DNA from: Rhodospirillaceae bacterium
GTDB taxonomy: Bacteria > Pseudomonadota > Alphaproteobacteria > SP197
NCBI GenBank assembly: GCA_002722885.1
Contig: PBNE01000006.1
Location: forward strand, 246,977-310,976
Direction: 5' to 3'
DNA length: 64,000 nt
Shown one piece after another: positions 35,605 to 43,902 of this stretch (positions are counted from its first letter, which is position 1; each line of letters starts with the position of its first letter). The translations under genes and the position numbers were made by a program. The notes under the pieces are model-generated. The model ran no database searches, was not told the origin of the DNA, and saw nothing but the letters and a program-made list of their open reading frames with translations.

Positions 35605-36387
35605 TCAGCCCGGCTTGCGTGCCCGCATGTGGCCCGGGCGCAATTCCCCGCCGTCGATGACGATCAGAAGCTGTTCCCAGTTCTCCTTGATACGGGCGGT
35701 TTCTTTCTCGCCGACCAGGGATTCCATCGTCTCTTTCATAGGCCCGGTGATCTGATAGTACTGATTCTGGGACAGCACGCGGAATCGGTCGGAAATGTCG
35801 AAGGTCTCGATGTCGACGAAACCGTTGGCCTTCAGGCCCTCTTCATAACTGTTAAGCGTCGCCATGTGATAGGTCAGCCCCTCCAGTTCGAAAAACCGTT
35901 CCATCTCCGGACTGTAAGGATCGGGGCCACAGCACCAGTCTGCAGCGAGCAGCAGGCCTCCGGGTTTCAGTACACGATACACATCGGCCAGAAGTGCCGG
36001 CTTGTCCGGGATGTGAATCCAGACATCTTTGCTGAACACGACATCGACGCTGACGTCATCCAGCGGCAGCGGCCCCGGCTCGACCAACCGCAGGTAGATG
36101 CTGTCTTCAAGGCCGGCGCCGGCAACACGTTTCTTGCCCCTTTCGATCAGGGGCGCCTCGACGTCGATGCCAATGATGCTGCAGCCATGGTCCCGCGCGA
36201 GCATCACATCGACTCCGCCGACTCCGCAGCCTATATCGAGCACATGTTTGCCCTTGAGATCGGTGTTGCCGACGAGATGACGAATCTCCTCTGGGCCACC
36301 CGGTGCGATGAAGCCATCGCCATAGATCAGCTCCAGCACGGTCACCATGTTGTCGTCGTATTCGTCGTCGTGGGCTGTATCGGTCAT
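35605..36387 (-). CDS. SAM-dependent methyltransferase (phosphoethanolamine/glycine N-methyltransferase-like)
   Basis: A 260-residue class I methyltransferase starting at ATG 36387, which overlaps the upstream GFA stop by four bases. ELIYGDGFIAPGGPEEI followed by HVLDIGCGVGGVDVMLA closely matches plant/nematode phosphoethanolamine methyltransferases and sarcosine/dimethylglycine methyltransferases. Acidic ribose-binding Asp follows in IIGIDVE. The likely product is a methylated amine or betaine, but the acceptor is inferred from similarity only. Confidence 0.83.
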   Translation of the reverse strand: MTDTAHDDEYDDNMVTVLELIYGDGFIAPGGPEEIRHLVGNTDLKGKHVLDIGCGVGGVDVMLARDHGCSIIGIDVEAPLIERGKKRVAGAGLEDSIYLRLVEPGPLPLDDVSVDVVFSKDVWIHIPDKPALLADVYRVLKPGGLLLAADWCCGPDPYSPEMERFFELEGLTYHMATLNSYEEGLKANGFVDIETFDISDRFRVLSQNQYYQITGPMKETMESLVGEKETARIKENWEQLLIVIDGGELRPGHMRARKPG

Positions 36388-37319
36388 GACGTCGGGGATT
36401 CCCCTTGGGCTGCTGTGTTGGCCTGGCGTCCCTGTGGCCAGTCCGTCATGTCGCCTTTGAGACGAAGCCACGGCAGACCGTCGGCCACGAACAGCTGAAC
36501 GGTCGGCCTGATGGCCTCCGGCCGGTCCATGCTGCCGATGGTGAGGCTGAGACCGTCGCCGGGATCATCGACAAAGCGGAAGGTGAGGTGGCAACCGCAG
36601 GTGCCACAAAAGGCGCGTTCTGCCTTCCCGGACGACCGGTAGCGTCTGGGCTGGCCGCCGGTGAAGGTGACATCAGCCACGGTGAAATCGGCTGAGCCGA
36701 AGAGTGTCGCGCCTGTTGTTTTGCGGCATATGCTACAGTGGCAGGTGGTGGCCGGTGGTGAGCTCTTACGGATGGCATGGTAGTGGATCGCACCGCACAG
36801 GCAGCCACCTTCAAGGGTGTCATCTTTGCCGCTCGAGACCGGAACGGGATCATCGTTGGACACCGTGGGTCGTGCCAGCTCGTCCTGTGTCCTGATCCAG
36901 GGCAGCTGACTAGGATAGCGGGGCAGGTTGTCGTCGAGCTCCAGCCAGGCCGGTTTGTCTGCCGCGAAGATGTGATGTGTCGGCACGATCTCTTCCGGCC
37001 GGTCCAGGCTGCCCAGGGCGGCCCAGATGACACCGGGTGGTCCTTTGGGATCGCCGATGGAATGAAACGTCAGTGCGCCGCCGCAGGTGCCGCAGAAGGA
37101 ACGCTCTGCGAGATCGGACGACCGGAAGCGATGGGGATCACCGTGGCTGAATGAGAAGCTCGCCGATGACAGGGCTACCCAGGTCACGAACACACCGCCG
37201 TTCGCCTTGCGGCACATGCGGCAGAAACAGTGGGTGGCCGTTTGGTCCGGCGCGAGCTGGCCGTGGTAACGCACCGCGCCGCACAGGCAACCGCCTTCAT
37301 GATGCGCGCTGTCTGTCAT
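36384..37319 (-). CDS. Tandem GFA-domain protein
   Basis: A 311-residue protein with two complete GFA zinc domains in one chain. Domain 1 (about 5-140) has GGCLCGAVRYHG, CFCRMCRKANGG and FCGTCGGALTF. Domain 2 (about 170-300) has GGCLCGAIHYHA, CHCSICRKTTGA and FCGTCGCHLTF. Both keep all cysteines. A fused pair is less common than single GFA proteins. It is the fourth gene of a minus-strand unit: thioesterase, two broken cupins, this gene, then methyltransferase. Confidence 0.87.
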   Translation of the reverse strand: MTDSAHHEGGCLCGAVRYHGQLAPDQTATHCFCRMCRKANGGVFVTWVALSSASFSFSHGDPHRFRSSDLAERSFCGTCGGALTFHSIGDPKGPPGVIWAALGSLDRPEEIVPTHHIFAADKPAWLELDDNLPRYPSQLPWIRTQDELARPTVSNDDPVPVSSGKDDTLEGGCLCGAIHYHAIRKSSPPATTCHCSICRKTTGATLFGSADFTVADVTFTGGQPRRYRSSGKAERAFCGTCGCHLTFRFVDDPGDGLSLTIGSMDRPEAIRPTVQLFVADGLPWLRLKGDMTDWPQGRQANTAAQGESPTS

Positions 37320-37335
37320 GCCACCACGTCCTTGG

Positions 37336-37666
37336 TCATCGGATCAGGTAGACCTTGCGCACGGCCTCGTGCACCTGACGCACGCCTTTCCAGTCCTTGG
37401 GGAAAAAACGCGACCGTGTCGGGCACGATCTCGATCACGTCACCATTCTCATGGGTGTAGGTCGCACGGCCTTGAAGGAAGTGGCAGAACTCGGCGGAGA
37501 GTACGTGGCAGCACCAGGTCCCGGGCGTGTAGATACAGATACCGCTTTCGGCCTCGTCGTTCGGTCCTTTGTGCAGCAGCACACCCGAGGTCCGCGATTC
37601 GCCTTCGATCATGGTTGGGATAACACCCCAGTCGACGACATCGGTGATCGTGGCGAGGTCATGCAT
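37336..37666 (-). pseudogene. Cupin-domain gene 1, frameshifted near its end
   Basis: A small cupin (about 109 residues when repaired). The start at 37666 gives MHDLATITDVVDWG; GTWCCHVLSAEFCHFLQGRA is the cupin core. After VIEIVPDTVAFFP the open frame goes astray and runs to 37316. Dropping one C from the run at 37398-37401 (plus strand GGGG followed by AAAAAA) restores KDWKGVRQVHEAVRKVYLIR and a TGA at 37336, matching the ending of the adjacent paralogue. Either a one-base insertion or a homopolymer sequencing error. Confidence 0.75.
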
Positions 37667-37689
37667 CACAGGTGTTTTCCTTGTCGGCC

Positions 37690-38055
37690 TCAGCGCAGCA
37701 TGAAGACGTTGCGAATGGTCTCGTGCACCACACACTGGCCGGTCCAGCCCGCGAGAAAGTGTACGACCGTGCCCTGCCGCACCTCGATGACCTAGCCATC
37801 GTCGCTTGTGTAGGTCGCCCGCCCGGCAATGAAATGGCACAGTTCCTCGCTCGGAATGCTCAGGCGCCAGGTTCCCAGCGTGCACTGACACAGCGCCGAT
37901 TCAGACGTCTTGTCCGCATTCTGCCAGAGCAGAATACGGCTTGAGTGCGGCTGACCTTCGATCATATCGGGCTGATCGCCCCAGTCGGTCAGGTCGCCGA
38001 TCGTCGTTGCGGGTGCAAAGTGAGGTGCGGTCGACTTGAGACCGTCATGAGGCAT
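37690..38055 (-). pseudogene. Cupin-domain gene 2, interrupted by an in-frame TAG
   Basis: Paralogue of the neighbouring cupin, starting at ATG 38055. The frame reads DWGDQPDMIEG, then SEELCHFIAGRATYTSDDG and meets TAG at 37792-37794. The same frame continues VIEVRQGTVVHFLAGWTGQC, then VVHETIRNVFMLR to a TGA at 37690, exactly the missing C-terminal half. One substitution (for example GAG, AAG or CAG to TAG) explains the break. It is 23 bases downstream of the thioesterase stop and 23 bases upstream of cupin 1. Confidence 0.78.
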
Positions 38056-38078
38056 GTCTGGATTCCTTGCTGGTTGGT

Positions 38079-38519
38079 TCAGGCCGTGGCGGTCTTGTCG
38101 GTCATCAGGCCGGTTTCGAGAATGGCTCGAAAGGCATCGGGCATAGGGGCAGAGCGCCGTGTGTCTTCGTCGAAGAAGACGTCGCGGGCTCGCTCGACGG
38201 CGCACAGCGTGTTGTCTTCTGCGTGATAGAGATGGGCCACGCGGTTGACGCTCTTGTTGCCCAGGCGCGTGAAGCCGCTCCTGATCACCAGGGGGTCACC
38301 GGCGATCATCTCATGGCGGTATTCAATGGTGGTTTCTGCCACAACCGTGATGATCGAGCCGACCTTGCGCATGTGGCCGTAGCTGAGACCCGCCCGGATG
38401 TAGAGCTGAAAGCTGGCCTCGTCGAAATGCGCCGCATACCAGCGCGCGTTCATGTGGCCGAACTGGTCGCAATGCCAGGGAAACACGGTGCAGCGATAGG
38501 TCTCGAACGGTTCGGTCAT
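38079..38519 (-). CDS. Hotdog-fold acyl-CoA thioesterase (4-hydroxybenzoyl-CoA thioesterase-like)
   Basis: A 146-residue hotdog protein. WHCDQFGHMNARWYAAHFDE contains the catalytic Asp and the 'D..GH.N...Y' signature of the YbgC/4HBT group. It hydrolyses an acyl- or aroyl-CoA; the specific substrate is unknown. It is the first gene of the minus-strand unit that continues into the cupin, GFA and methyltransferase genes, and it lies divergently from the NIPSNAP gene. Confidence 0.88.
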   Translation of the reverse strand: MTEPFETYRCTVFPWHCDQFGHMNARWYAAHFDEASFQLYIRAGLSYGHMRKVGSIITVVAETTIEYRHEMIAGDPLVIRSGFTRLGNKSVNRVAHLYHAEDNTLCAVERARDVFFDEDTRRSAPMPDAFRAILETGLMTDKTATA

Positions 38520-38670
38520 GGGTGCCCTTAAGTCGTTTGGAACGGTCAGCGTCTGGCCGCATCATGCCGGACTTCGTCTGCTGTGCCGAGGGGGCGTTTG
38601 CAAGCCGGAGCGCGCATGTCATGCTCTCCGGTGTTTGGTGTGCATAACCCGCACCACGGAGGAACGATCC

Positions 38671-39003
38671 ATGATCTATGAGATGCGGCGGTATCAGTGT
38701 TTTTCCGGGAAAATCGGCTTTCTTCACACTCTGATGGAAGAACTGGCGGTGCCGGTTTTCGAGAAGCTCGGCATGACCTTTGTCGGCTCGTGGACGCCGG
38801 AAGTCGGCGACGATGAACACACCCTGATCTACATGCTGGCCTATGAAGATATGGGTGCCCGACAGCGTGCCTGGGATGCTTTCTACGATCATCCCGACTG
38901 GGTCGCGGGACGCGGCAAGTATGCGGAGATGGCCGGTGGCCCCATTGTCGAACGGTCGAGCAGTGTCTTCCTGAAGGCTGCGAGTTACTCGCCGCTGAGA
39001 TAG
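38671..39003 (+). CDS. NIPSNAP family protein
   Basis: A 110-residue ferredoxin-like-fold protein starting at 38671 after GGAGGAACGATCC. MIYEMRRYQCFSGKIGFLH and the DDEHTLIYMLAYEDMGARQ, RAWDAFYDHPDW stretches are standard for bacterial NIPSNAP proteins. These often accompany oxidative catabolic enzymes, but their activity is unclear. It is 24 bases upstream of the aldo/keto reductase and probably cotranscribed with it. Confidence 0.88.
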   Translation: MIYEMRRYQCFSGKIGFLHTLMEELAVPVFEKLGMTFVGSWTPEVGDDEHTLIYMLAYEDMGARQRAWDAFYDHPDWVAGRGKYAEMAGGPIVERSSSVFLKAASYSPLR

Positions 39004-39027
39004 GTCTGTCGTCGAGGAGCCACAGTC

Positions 39028-40143
39028 ATGTTGTATCGGACCATCGGAACCAGTGATCTCAAGGTTTCGCACGTCTGCCTGGGCACGATGACCTGGGGTG
39101 AACAGAACACCGAGGAAGAAGCGCATCAGCAACTCGACTACGCCTGGGACCACGGCATCAACTGCATGGACACGGCGGAGATGTATGCCGTGCCGACGCG
39201 GGCAGAAACCCAGGGCCTGACCGAAGCCTATGTCGGTACTTGGCTCAAGACCCGAAAACGTGACGACGTCATCATCTTCGGCAAGGTCAGCGGCCCGTCG
39301 CCCCAAACATGGATTCCCGCGGGCCGGGTGCCGCCACAGCCCGAGGCGATCACGCGGATGGACCCGGCATCGATCCGCGGTGCTATCGAGGGATCACTCC
39401 GGCGGCTGGGTGCCGACTACATCGATCTTGTCGAGCTGCACTGGCCGGAGCGCTACATCGGCACGCTGTTCGGCGCAAACAAGTATGTCCGGGCACGCGA
39501 GCAGGAAGATGTCGTTCCGTTCGAGGTGCAGGTCCAGGCGCTGTGGGACATGCAGAAGGAAGGCAAGATCCGCCACTGGGGCCTCTCCAACGAGACGACC
39601 TTCGGGGTTTGCCGCTTCCACGATGTTGCCCGCGCGATGGGGGCGCCATTACCGGTCTCGATCCAGAATGACTTTTCGCTGACCGACCGGACCTTCGAAA
39701 CCGAACTGGCGGAAGCCTGCGCACCGCGCCATCTGGACATCGGGTTTCTGGTCTATGGCGCTCTGGCCGGCGGTACACTCACGGGCAAGTACCACGATGG
39801 ATCGGATGCGAAAGCGCGTCACTCGGTCTGGCCCCGGTTCCAGCCGCGCTATCACACCGAACGGACGCGGCAGGCCGCCGACAACTACGCCGCAATTGCC
39901 CGGCGCCACGGTCTCACACCGACGCAGCTGGCGCTCGCCTGGGTCTATTCGCGTGAATACGTCACATCGACCATCATCGGCGCCACGACGATGGAGCAGC
40001 TCAAGGCCTGTATCGATGCCAAGGACGTTGTCTTGACCGATGAAGCTTTCGAAGAGATCGAGCAGGAACACCTGCGATGCCCGAACCCGAACAAGGGCAC
40101 CATCAGCCCGCGTTTCATCGAGGACCTGCGCCGAGGCATCTGA
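39028..40143 (+). CDS. Aldo/keto reductase (Tas-like)
   Basis: NADP-dependent aldo/keto reductase of 371 residues, close to E. coli Tas (346). The catalytic tetrad is readable: Asp in NCMDTAEMYAVPT with the adjacent Tyr, Lys in VIIFGKVSG, and His in VELHWPERY. The cofactor-binding C-terminal part contains STIIGATTMEQL. Such enzymes reduce aldehydes or ketones; the substrate here cannot be told. Confidence 0.92.
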   Translation: MLYRTIGTSDLKVSHVCLGTMTWGEQNTEEEAHQQLDYAWDHGINCMDTAEMYAVPTRAETQGLTEAYVGTWLKTRKRDDVIIFGKVSGPSPQTWIPAGRVPPQPEAITRMDPASIRGAIEGSLRRLGADYIDLVELHWPERYIGTLFGANKYVRAREQEDVVPFEVQVQALWDMQKEGKIRHWGLSNETTFGVCRFHDVARAMGAPLPVSIQNDFSLTDRTFETELAEACAPRHLDIGFLVYGALAGGTLTGKYHDGSDAKARHSVWPRFQPRYHTERTRQAADNYAAIARRHGLTPTQLALAWVYSREYVTSTIIGATTMEQLKACIDAKDVVLTDEAFEEIEQEHLRCPNPNKGTISPRFIEDLRRGI

Positions 40144-40155
40144 GTCGCCTGGTGC

Positions 40156-40653
40156 CTAGAAGAAGGTCGACATGGTGCGCGGCACCAGGGTCTGATCCAG
40201 GATTACCTTGCGCAGGGCAATCCGCCAACTGTCGCCCTCGGGCCGCAGCCGATCTTCGCGGCGTCCGACGTAGGTCACCTCGGTTCGTTCCAGCCGTGAC
40301 TGGTAGGCCAGGAGATTGCAGCGGATGTCAAGCTCACCGTTGTCCATCTCCTCGATCTCGACGTTCGAGATGAAGTAGCGCATCCGCGAAGGCGGCCTCT
40401 CCGCGTGGGCGAGTGAAGATTGCAACCGCTCGATGCGGGCGGCGAGGAAAGTCTTGTCGTCATCAAAGAACGCCATCTCGCCATCGGCCGCCACCGCATC
40501 CGGCTGGTCGGCAACGGTCTCGCGGGCTGGCATCCAATAGCGAGCATCGTCGGTGAAGAGATCGAGCCATTCTTCGAGCCGCAGTTCGCTCAGCAGGCGA
40601 ACCTCGCGGTACAGAAACTGCTCGACACGATGCTGCAGCTCAGCGCTGACCAT
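40156..40653 (-). CDS. Ring-hydroxylating dioxygenase beta (small) subunit
   Basis: A 165-residue SnoaL/NTF2-like beta subunit. The ATG at 40653 has GGGGGTGA before it; a GTG at 40659 is also in frame. QFLYREVRLLSELRLEEWLD, LFTDDARYWMP and the C-terminal GDSWRIALRKVILDQ match BphA2/HcaF-type subunits. Its start lies inside the end of the alpha-subunit gene (overlap 14 bases), which supports a translated alpha-beta pair. Confidence 0.9.
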   Translation of the reverse strand: MVSAELQHRVEQFLYREVRLLSELRLEEWLDLFTDDARYWMPARETVADQPDAVAADGEMAFFDDDKTFLAARIERLQSSLAHAERPPSRMRYFISNVEIEEMDNGELDIRCNLLAYQSRLERTEVTYVGRREDRLRPEGDSWRIALRKVILDQTLVPRTMSTFF

Positions 40654-41971
40654 AGTCACCCCCGTCCAGTGGTGCGTCCATCATGGCCTGCCAGTGCTGG
40701 TAGAAGTTGAGCTGATTGGTTTCCGAGATGTAGGGCGCAAAGCGGCCGGGGCAGCCTTCGGGGCCCTCCAGAAGCTCCTGGCCGACATTCATCTGGTAGT
40801 TGAAATCCAGACGCTGTCCGACCACGCCTCGCGTCGCTTCGGTCACCTGCTCGAAGTTCTCGGTGTCGTCCTGGGCGGCAATCCCGCTGACTGACTGGAT
40901 GCGGGTCCAGTCGACCCGCGCCTGTTCCTTGATCACCTGGGGTGCGTCGCGATCCAGCGCACACCAGTTCCAAGCCTCCAGCTTACCCGGTCCCTTGGGT
41001 AGCCAGAGGTAGAAACCGATCGGCCTCAGAGCGCTGAAATCATTGAACGATAGATTGGGAAACATGTTGCTGAACGACGGCGCATACATGCCGGCCTGGT
41101 GTTTGGGAAAGGCCTTGAGCAGACGTTGCTGGCACTCCTCGACATACTCCACGACCTCCGGCCCATAGTCTTCGGCCAGCTTCCGGTCTATCGCATAGCG
41201 CTCGCCGCCGAACACTATGCCGGTCAGGCCGTGACCGTTTTCGAGGCCGATGTTGAAATAGGCATTTTCCTTGTTGCCGAAGTTCGGGTTGCCGGGGTTG
41301 AGCTGACGGATGTCGAGCTTGAACATCGAGCCGTGACTGTAGCCCAGGTGGTAGGTGTCGCCAGCGAAGTTCTCCGAAGCGATCTTCCAGTTGGCGTTGA
41401 GCAAATAGCGCTGCATGCCCGGCACGAACTCCATGCCGCCGATCTGCCGCTCGATCATGACATCGAGGTACCAGCGCAGCTCGCCCAGGAAGTCGTCGAG
41501 GCTCTCGGCGCCGCCGTCCCAGTTGCCGAAGATTATGCCGCCGTAAATCGTGAGCTTTGGGACCTCCAAGAGACCCCAGCCATCTTTATCGAGCCGATCG
41601 CCATAGGCATCCTTGCCGATGGGAACGCCCTTCAACTCGCCGGTGTTGCCATAGGTCCAGCCGTGGAAGCTGCAGGTGAACTGGCGTGCGTTGCCTCGAT
41701 CTGCGCGGCAGACCTTCATGCCCCGGTGACGGCATGAGTTGAGAAAGGCTCTGACCTTGCCGTCGTCACCACGGACGACGATCACAGGATCCTCGCCCAT
41801 GTAGGCGGTCATGTAGTCACCGGGCTGCGGAATCTGGGATTCATGGCCCAGAAAAAGCCAGCAGCGCGCAAAGATTCGTTCAAGCTCGTCGTCGTAGACC
41901 GCCTGATCGAAAAAGATCGACCGGCTGACCAGCCCTGTGCCGCAGTCGACATGCCGTCCGTATCCAGCCAT
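40640..41971 (-). CDS. Ring-hydroxylating dioxygenase alpha (large) subunit
   Basis: A 443-residue alpha subunit of an aromatic-ring dioxygenase. The Rieske cluster ligands are intact: NSCRHRGMKVC and CSFHGWTYG, about residues 82-107. The mononuclear iron site is ENFAGDTYHLGYSHGS (His-x4-His after the bridging Asp). With the beta subunit downstream it should form an alpha3-beta3 oxygenase that cis-dihydroxylates an aromatic or related carboxylic acid. Ferredoxin and reductase genes are not in the window, so electron donors must be encoded elsewhere. Confidence 0.93.
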   Translation of the reverse strand: MAGYGRHVDCGTGLVSRSIFFDQAVYDDELERIFARCWLFLGHESQIPQPGDYMTAYMGEDPVIVVRGDDGKVRAFLNSCRHRGMKVCRADRGNARQFTCSFHGWTYGNTGELKGVPIGKDAYGDRLDKDGWGLLEVPKLTIYGGIIFGNWDGGAESLDDFLGELRWYLDVMIERQIGGMEFVPGMQRYLLNANWKIASENFAGDTYHLGYSHGSMFKLDIRQLNPGNPNFGNKENAYFNIGLENGHGLTGIVFGGERYAIDRKLAEDYGPEVVEYVEECQQRLLKAFPKHQAGMYAPSFSNMFPNLSFNDFSALRPIGFYLWLPKGPGKLEAWNWCALDRDAPQVIKEQARVDWTRIQSVSGIAAQDDTENFEQVTEATRGVVGQRLDFNYQMNVGQELLEGPEGCPGRFAPYISETNQLNFYQHWQAMMDAPLDGGDYGQR

Positions 41972-41991
41972 CGGCTGATGCCTCCCTGTCT

Positions 41992-42019
41992 GCCGGGCGA
42001 CGCTTGAGCGTCGCCCGGC
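41992..42019. repeat. Perfect 12-bp hairpin between the dioxygenase and tsaE genes
   Basis: GCCGGGCGACGC (41992-42003), loop TTGA, GCGTCGCCCGGC (42008-42019). It lies 21 bases upstream of the alpha-subunit start and about 150 bases upstream of tsaE, so it is 5' to both divergent genes. No T run on either strand. It could be an insulator or terminator for read-through, or a dispersed palindromic repeat. Confidence 0.6.
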
Positions 42020-42168
42020 GTGGCAGTGATCCTAGCACGGGGCCGCACGATGTCGCCGGTCGTGGCCGGGAGAGGAGATGTGCATCTCGAAGGGCGAAAT
42101 CTCTTGCAATTGGATCACGCCCAACGCATCTCGTTCTCCGAATTCCGGTTCCCTAGACGTTAAGACTG

Positions 42169-42642
42169 ATGGTCCTATCTTCATCTCACCGTTGTTCCGA
42201 TCTGGCAGCCACCGGGTCTCTTGCCGCTGCCGTCGCCGAGCACCTGAAAATCGGCGATGTCGTGCTGCTGGACGGCCCCATTGGTGCGGGCAAGACGCAT
42301 TTTGTAAGCGCGCTGGCGGCGGCGCTGGGCTCAAGTGATCAGGTCACCAGCCCGACCTACACGATCATGCACTACTACGAGGCATCAGCTGGTCAGCTGC
42401 TGCATGTCGACGCCTATCGCCTGTCGGGCATCGGGGAGTACCGCGATCTCGGGATGGACGAGCTGGCGCCTGAGGCCATCACGGCGGTCGAATGGGGCGA
42501 ACGGGTTGCCGGGGCGCATCCCGAACATCTTTCCCTCAGGTTTGCTTTCGTTGCCGGCGATGACGATGCGCGTTCCGTAACGATCAAGGCATCCGGTAGC
42601 CGCTGGCAAAGCGTGGTGGGCACCACCCAGGAGGCGACCTGA
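42169..42642 (+). CDS. tsaE: tRNA t6A biosynthesis ATPase TsaE
   Basis: P-loop ATPase that drives turnover of the TsaB-TsaD complex in N6-threonylcarbamoyladenosine (t6A37) formation. It has 157 residues; Walker A LDGPIGAGKTHF near residue 36, the switch region VTSPTYTIMHYY, LLHVDAYRLSG and the conserved ITAVEWGER, all standard. It is the first gene of a four-gene operon; the next start (42644) is one base after its stop. Confidence 0.93.
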   Translation: MVLSSSHRCSDLAATGSLAAAVAEHLKIGDVVLLDGPIGAGKTHFVSALAAALGSSDQVTSPTYTIMHYYEASAGQLLHVDAYRLSGIGEYRDLGMDELAPEAITAVEWGERVAGAHPEHLSLRFAFVAGDDDARSVTIKASGSRWQSVVGTTQEAT

Positions 42643-42643
42643 C

Positions 42644-43306
42644 ATGGCTCTGATCCTCTGCATTGAAACCGCGGCACCGCAGACCAGTCTCGTGCTCGGT
42701 AGGGGCGATGCGGTTATGTTCAGCGATCAGCCGTCAGGCCGTGTCGAGAGCCCGGTTTACCTGCCCAAGGCTGTTGAAGCCTCTCTCGAACAGAGCGGCC
42801 ATGGGACTGCGGATATTGACGCCGTGGCCGTCGATGTCGGGCCCGGTGGCCTGATGGCAACCCGCAGTGGCGTGACCTATGCGAATGTCCTGGCCTATGC
42901 CCTGGGCAAGCCGCTGATTGCGCTCAACAGCTTCGATCTGGTCGGGCGTGAAGCCTGGCAGGCCCATGGCCTTCCGGTGTTCTGTGTCCGGCACACAACG
43001 GAAGGCGATGCCCTGGCGGCCGTGTTCGATCAGGACGGCCTGGGTCCGGTCACCTTCGGAGCGCTTGAGCGTCAGGTCGATGATATCGCCGGACGGTTCG
43101 AGAAACTGACCGTCGCGGGCCCCGCGACCGAACAGGTTGTTGCAATGATAGGGACGCGCTGCGCTGCGATTGCGGGTCCCGTGTCGGCGACACCGGAGAT
43201 GATCCTGACGCGCGCCTCTGCCCTTCTGGAAGCCGGTGCGGTGGCGGCAGAGCCGCTTGATCCCCTGACCACACAATCACCCTCTGTCACGGTACTGCCG
43301 ACATGA
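42644..43306 (+). CDS. tsaB: TsaB-like protein (t6A synthesis dimerisation subunit), divergent
   Basis: ASKHA-fold protein of 220 residues that normally pairs with TsaD. LILCIETAAPQTSLVLGRGD is the phosphate-1-like strand, and ADIDAVAVDVGPGGLMATRS occupies the place of the usual 'GPGSFTGVRIG'. The GPGS.TG.R motif is therefore replaced by GPGGLMATRSG, and the downstream sequence is also unusual. Position between tsaE and tsaC-tsaD makes TsaB the best assignment. It overlaps tsaC by four bases (ATGA). Confidence 0.82.
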   Translation: MALILCIETAAPQTSLVLGRGDAVMFSDQPSGRVESPVYLPKAVEASLEQSGHGTADIDAVAVDVGPGGLMATRSGVTYANVLAYALGKPLIALNSFDLVGREAWQAHGLPVFCVRHTTEGDALAAVFDQDGLGPVTFGALERQVDDIAGRFEKLTVAGPATEQVVAMIGTRCAAIAGPVSATPEMILTRASALLEAGAVAAEPLDPLTTQSPSVTVLPT

Positions 43307-43902
43307 CCGATCAACCCACGAGCGCTGACGTCGAGGCCTGCCTGCGCGATGGTGGCGTAGCGCTGCTGCCGACCGACACGGTTTACGGCCTCGCGGCTCT
43401 GCCTTCGATTCCTTCCGCTGTGGAGCGGATTTTCGCGATCAAGAACCGCCCGCCGACACGGAGTCTTCCGGTCATGGTTGCCGGTCGTGAGGGCCTTGAG
43501 GGCCTTGGTGTGTCGGTTCCCCCGGCCGCCGAGAAGCTGATGTCCTCTCCGTGGATGCCGGGTCCGCTCACGATTGCTCTGGGATTTGGGGACGGCGAGC
43601 GGCCGGAATGGCTGGCGGAGCGCGAGGAGATGGCGTTCCGTATGCCCGATGAACCCATCATGCTGGAGGTGCTGGCGCGCACCGGGGCGCTCCATGTCAC
43701 CAGTGCGAACATGCATGCTGAGGACACGCTGCAGGAGGTCTCCCAAATCGTGGCGCAGCTGGCTTTCGCCCCTGACATTGTGGTCGATGACGGACCCCGT
43801 GACACCGTGCCGTCCACGCTGGTCAACTGTGCTGTCGAGCCGCCGATCGTGGAGCGCGACGGTGTCGTCTCCCGTGCTGAGATCGAGGCGTTCCTGGCAT
43901 GA
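43303..43902 (+). CDS. tsaC: L-threonylcarbamoyladenylate synthase TsaC (YrdC domain)
   Basis: Makes threonylcarbamoyl-AMP from threonine, bicarbonate and ATP, the first step of t6A synthesis. A 199-residue single-domain protein with ALLPTDTVYGLAALP, IFAIKNRPPTRSLPVMV, WMPGPLTI and LHVTSANMH, all typical of YrdC/Sua5. It lacks the extra C-terminal Sua5 domain. It overlaps both neighbours by four bases, so the operon is tightly coupled. Confidence 0.92.
   Translation: MTDQPTSADVEACLRDGGVALLPTDTVYGLAALPSIPSAVERIFAIKNRPPTRSLPVMVAGREGLEGLGVSVPPAAEKLMSSPWMPGPLTIALGFGDGERPEWLAEREEMAFRMPDEPIMLEVLARTGALHVTSANMHAEDTLQEVSQIVAQLAFAPDIVVDDGPRDTVPSTLVNCAVEPPIVERDGVVSRAEIEAFLA

Noticed and set aside
37792..37794. 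Programmed amber recoding (pyrrolysine) in cupin 2
   Set aside because: No pylT or pyl genes are seen, the position is not a conserved catalytic site, and the neighbouring paralogue is also broken.
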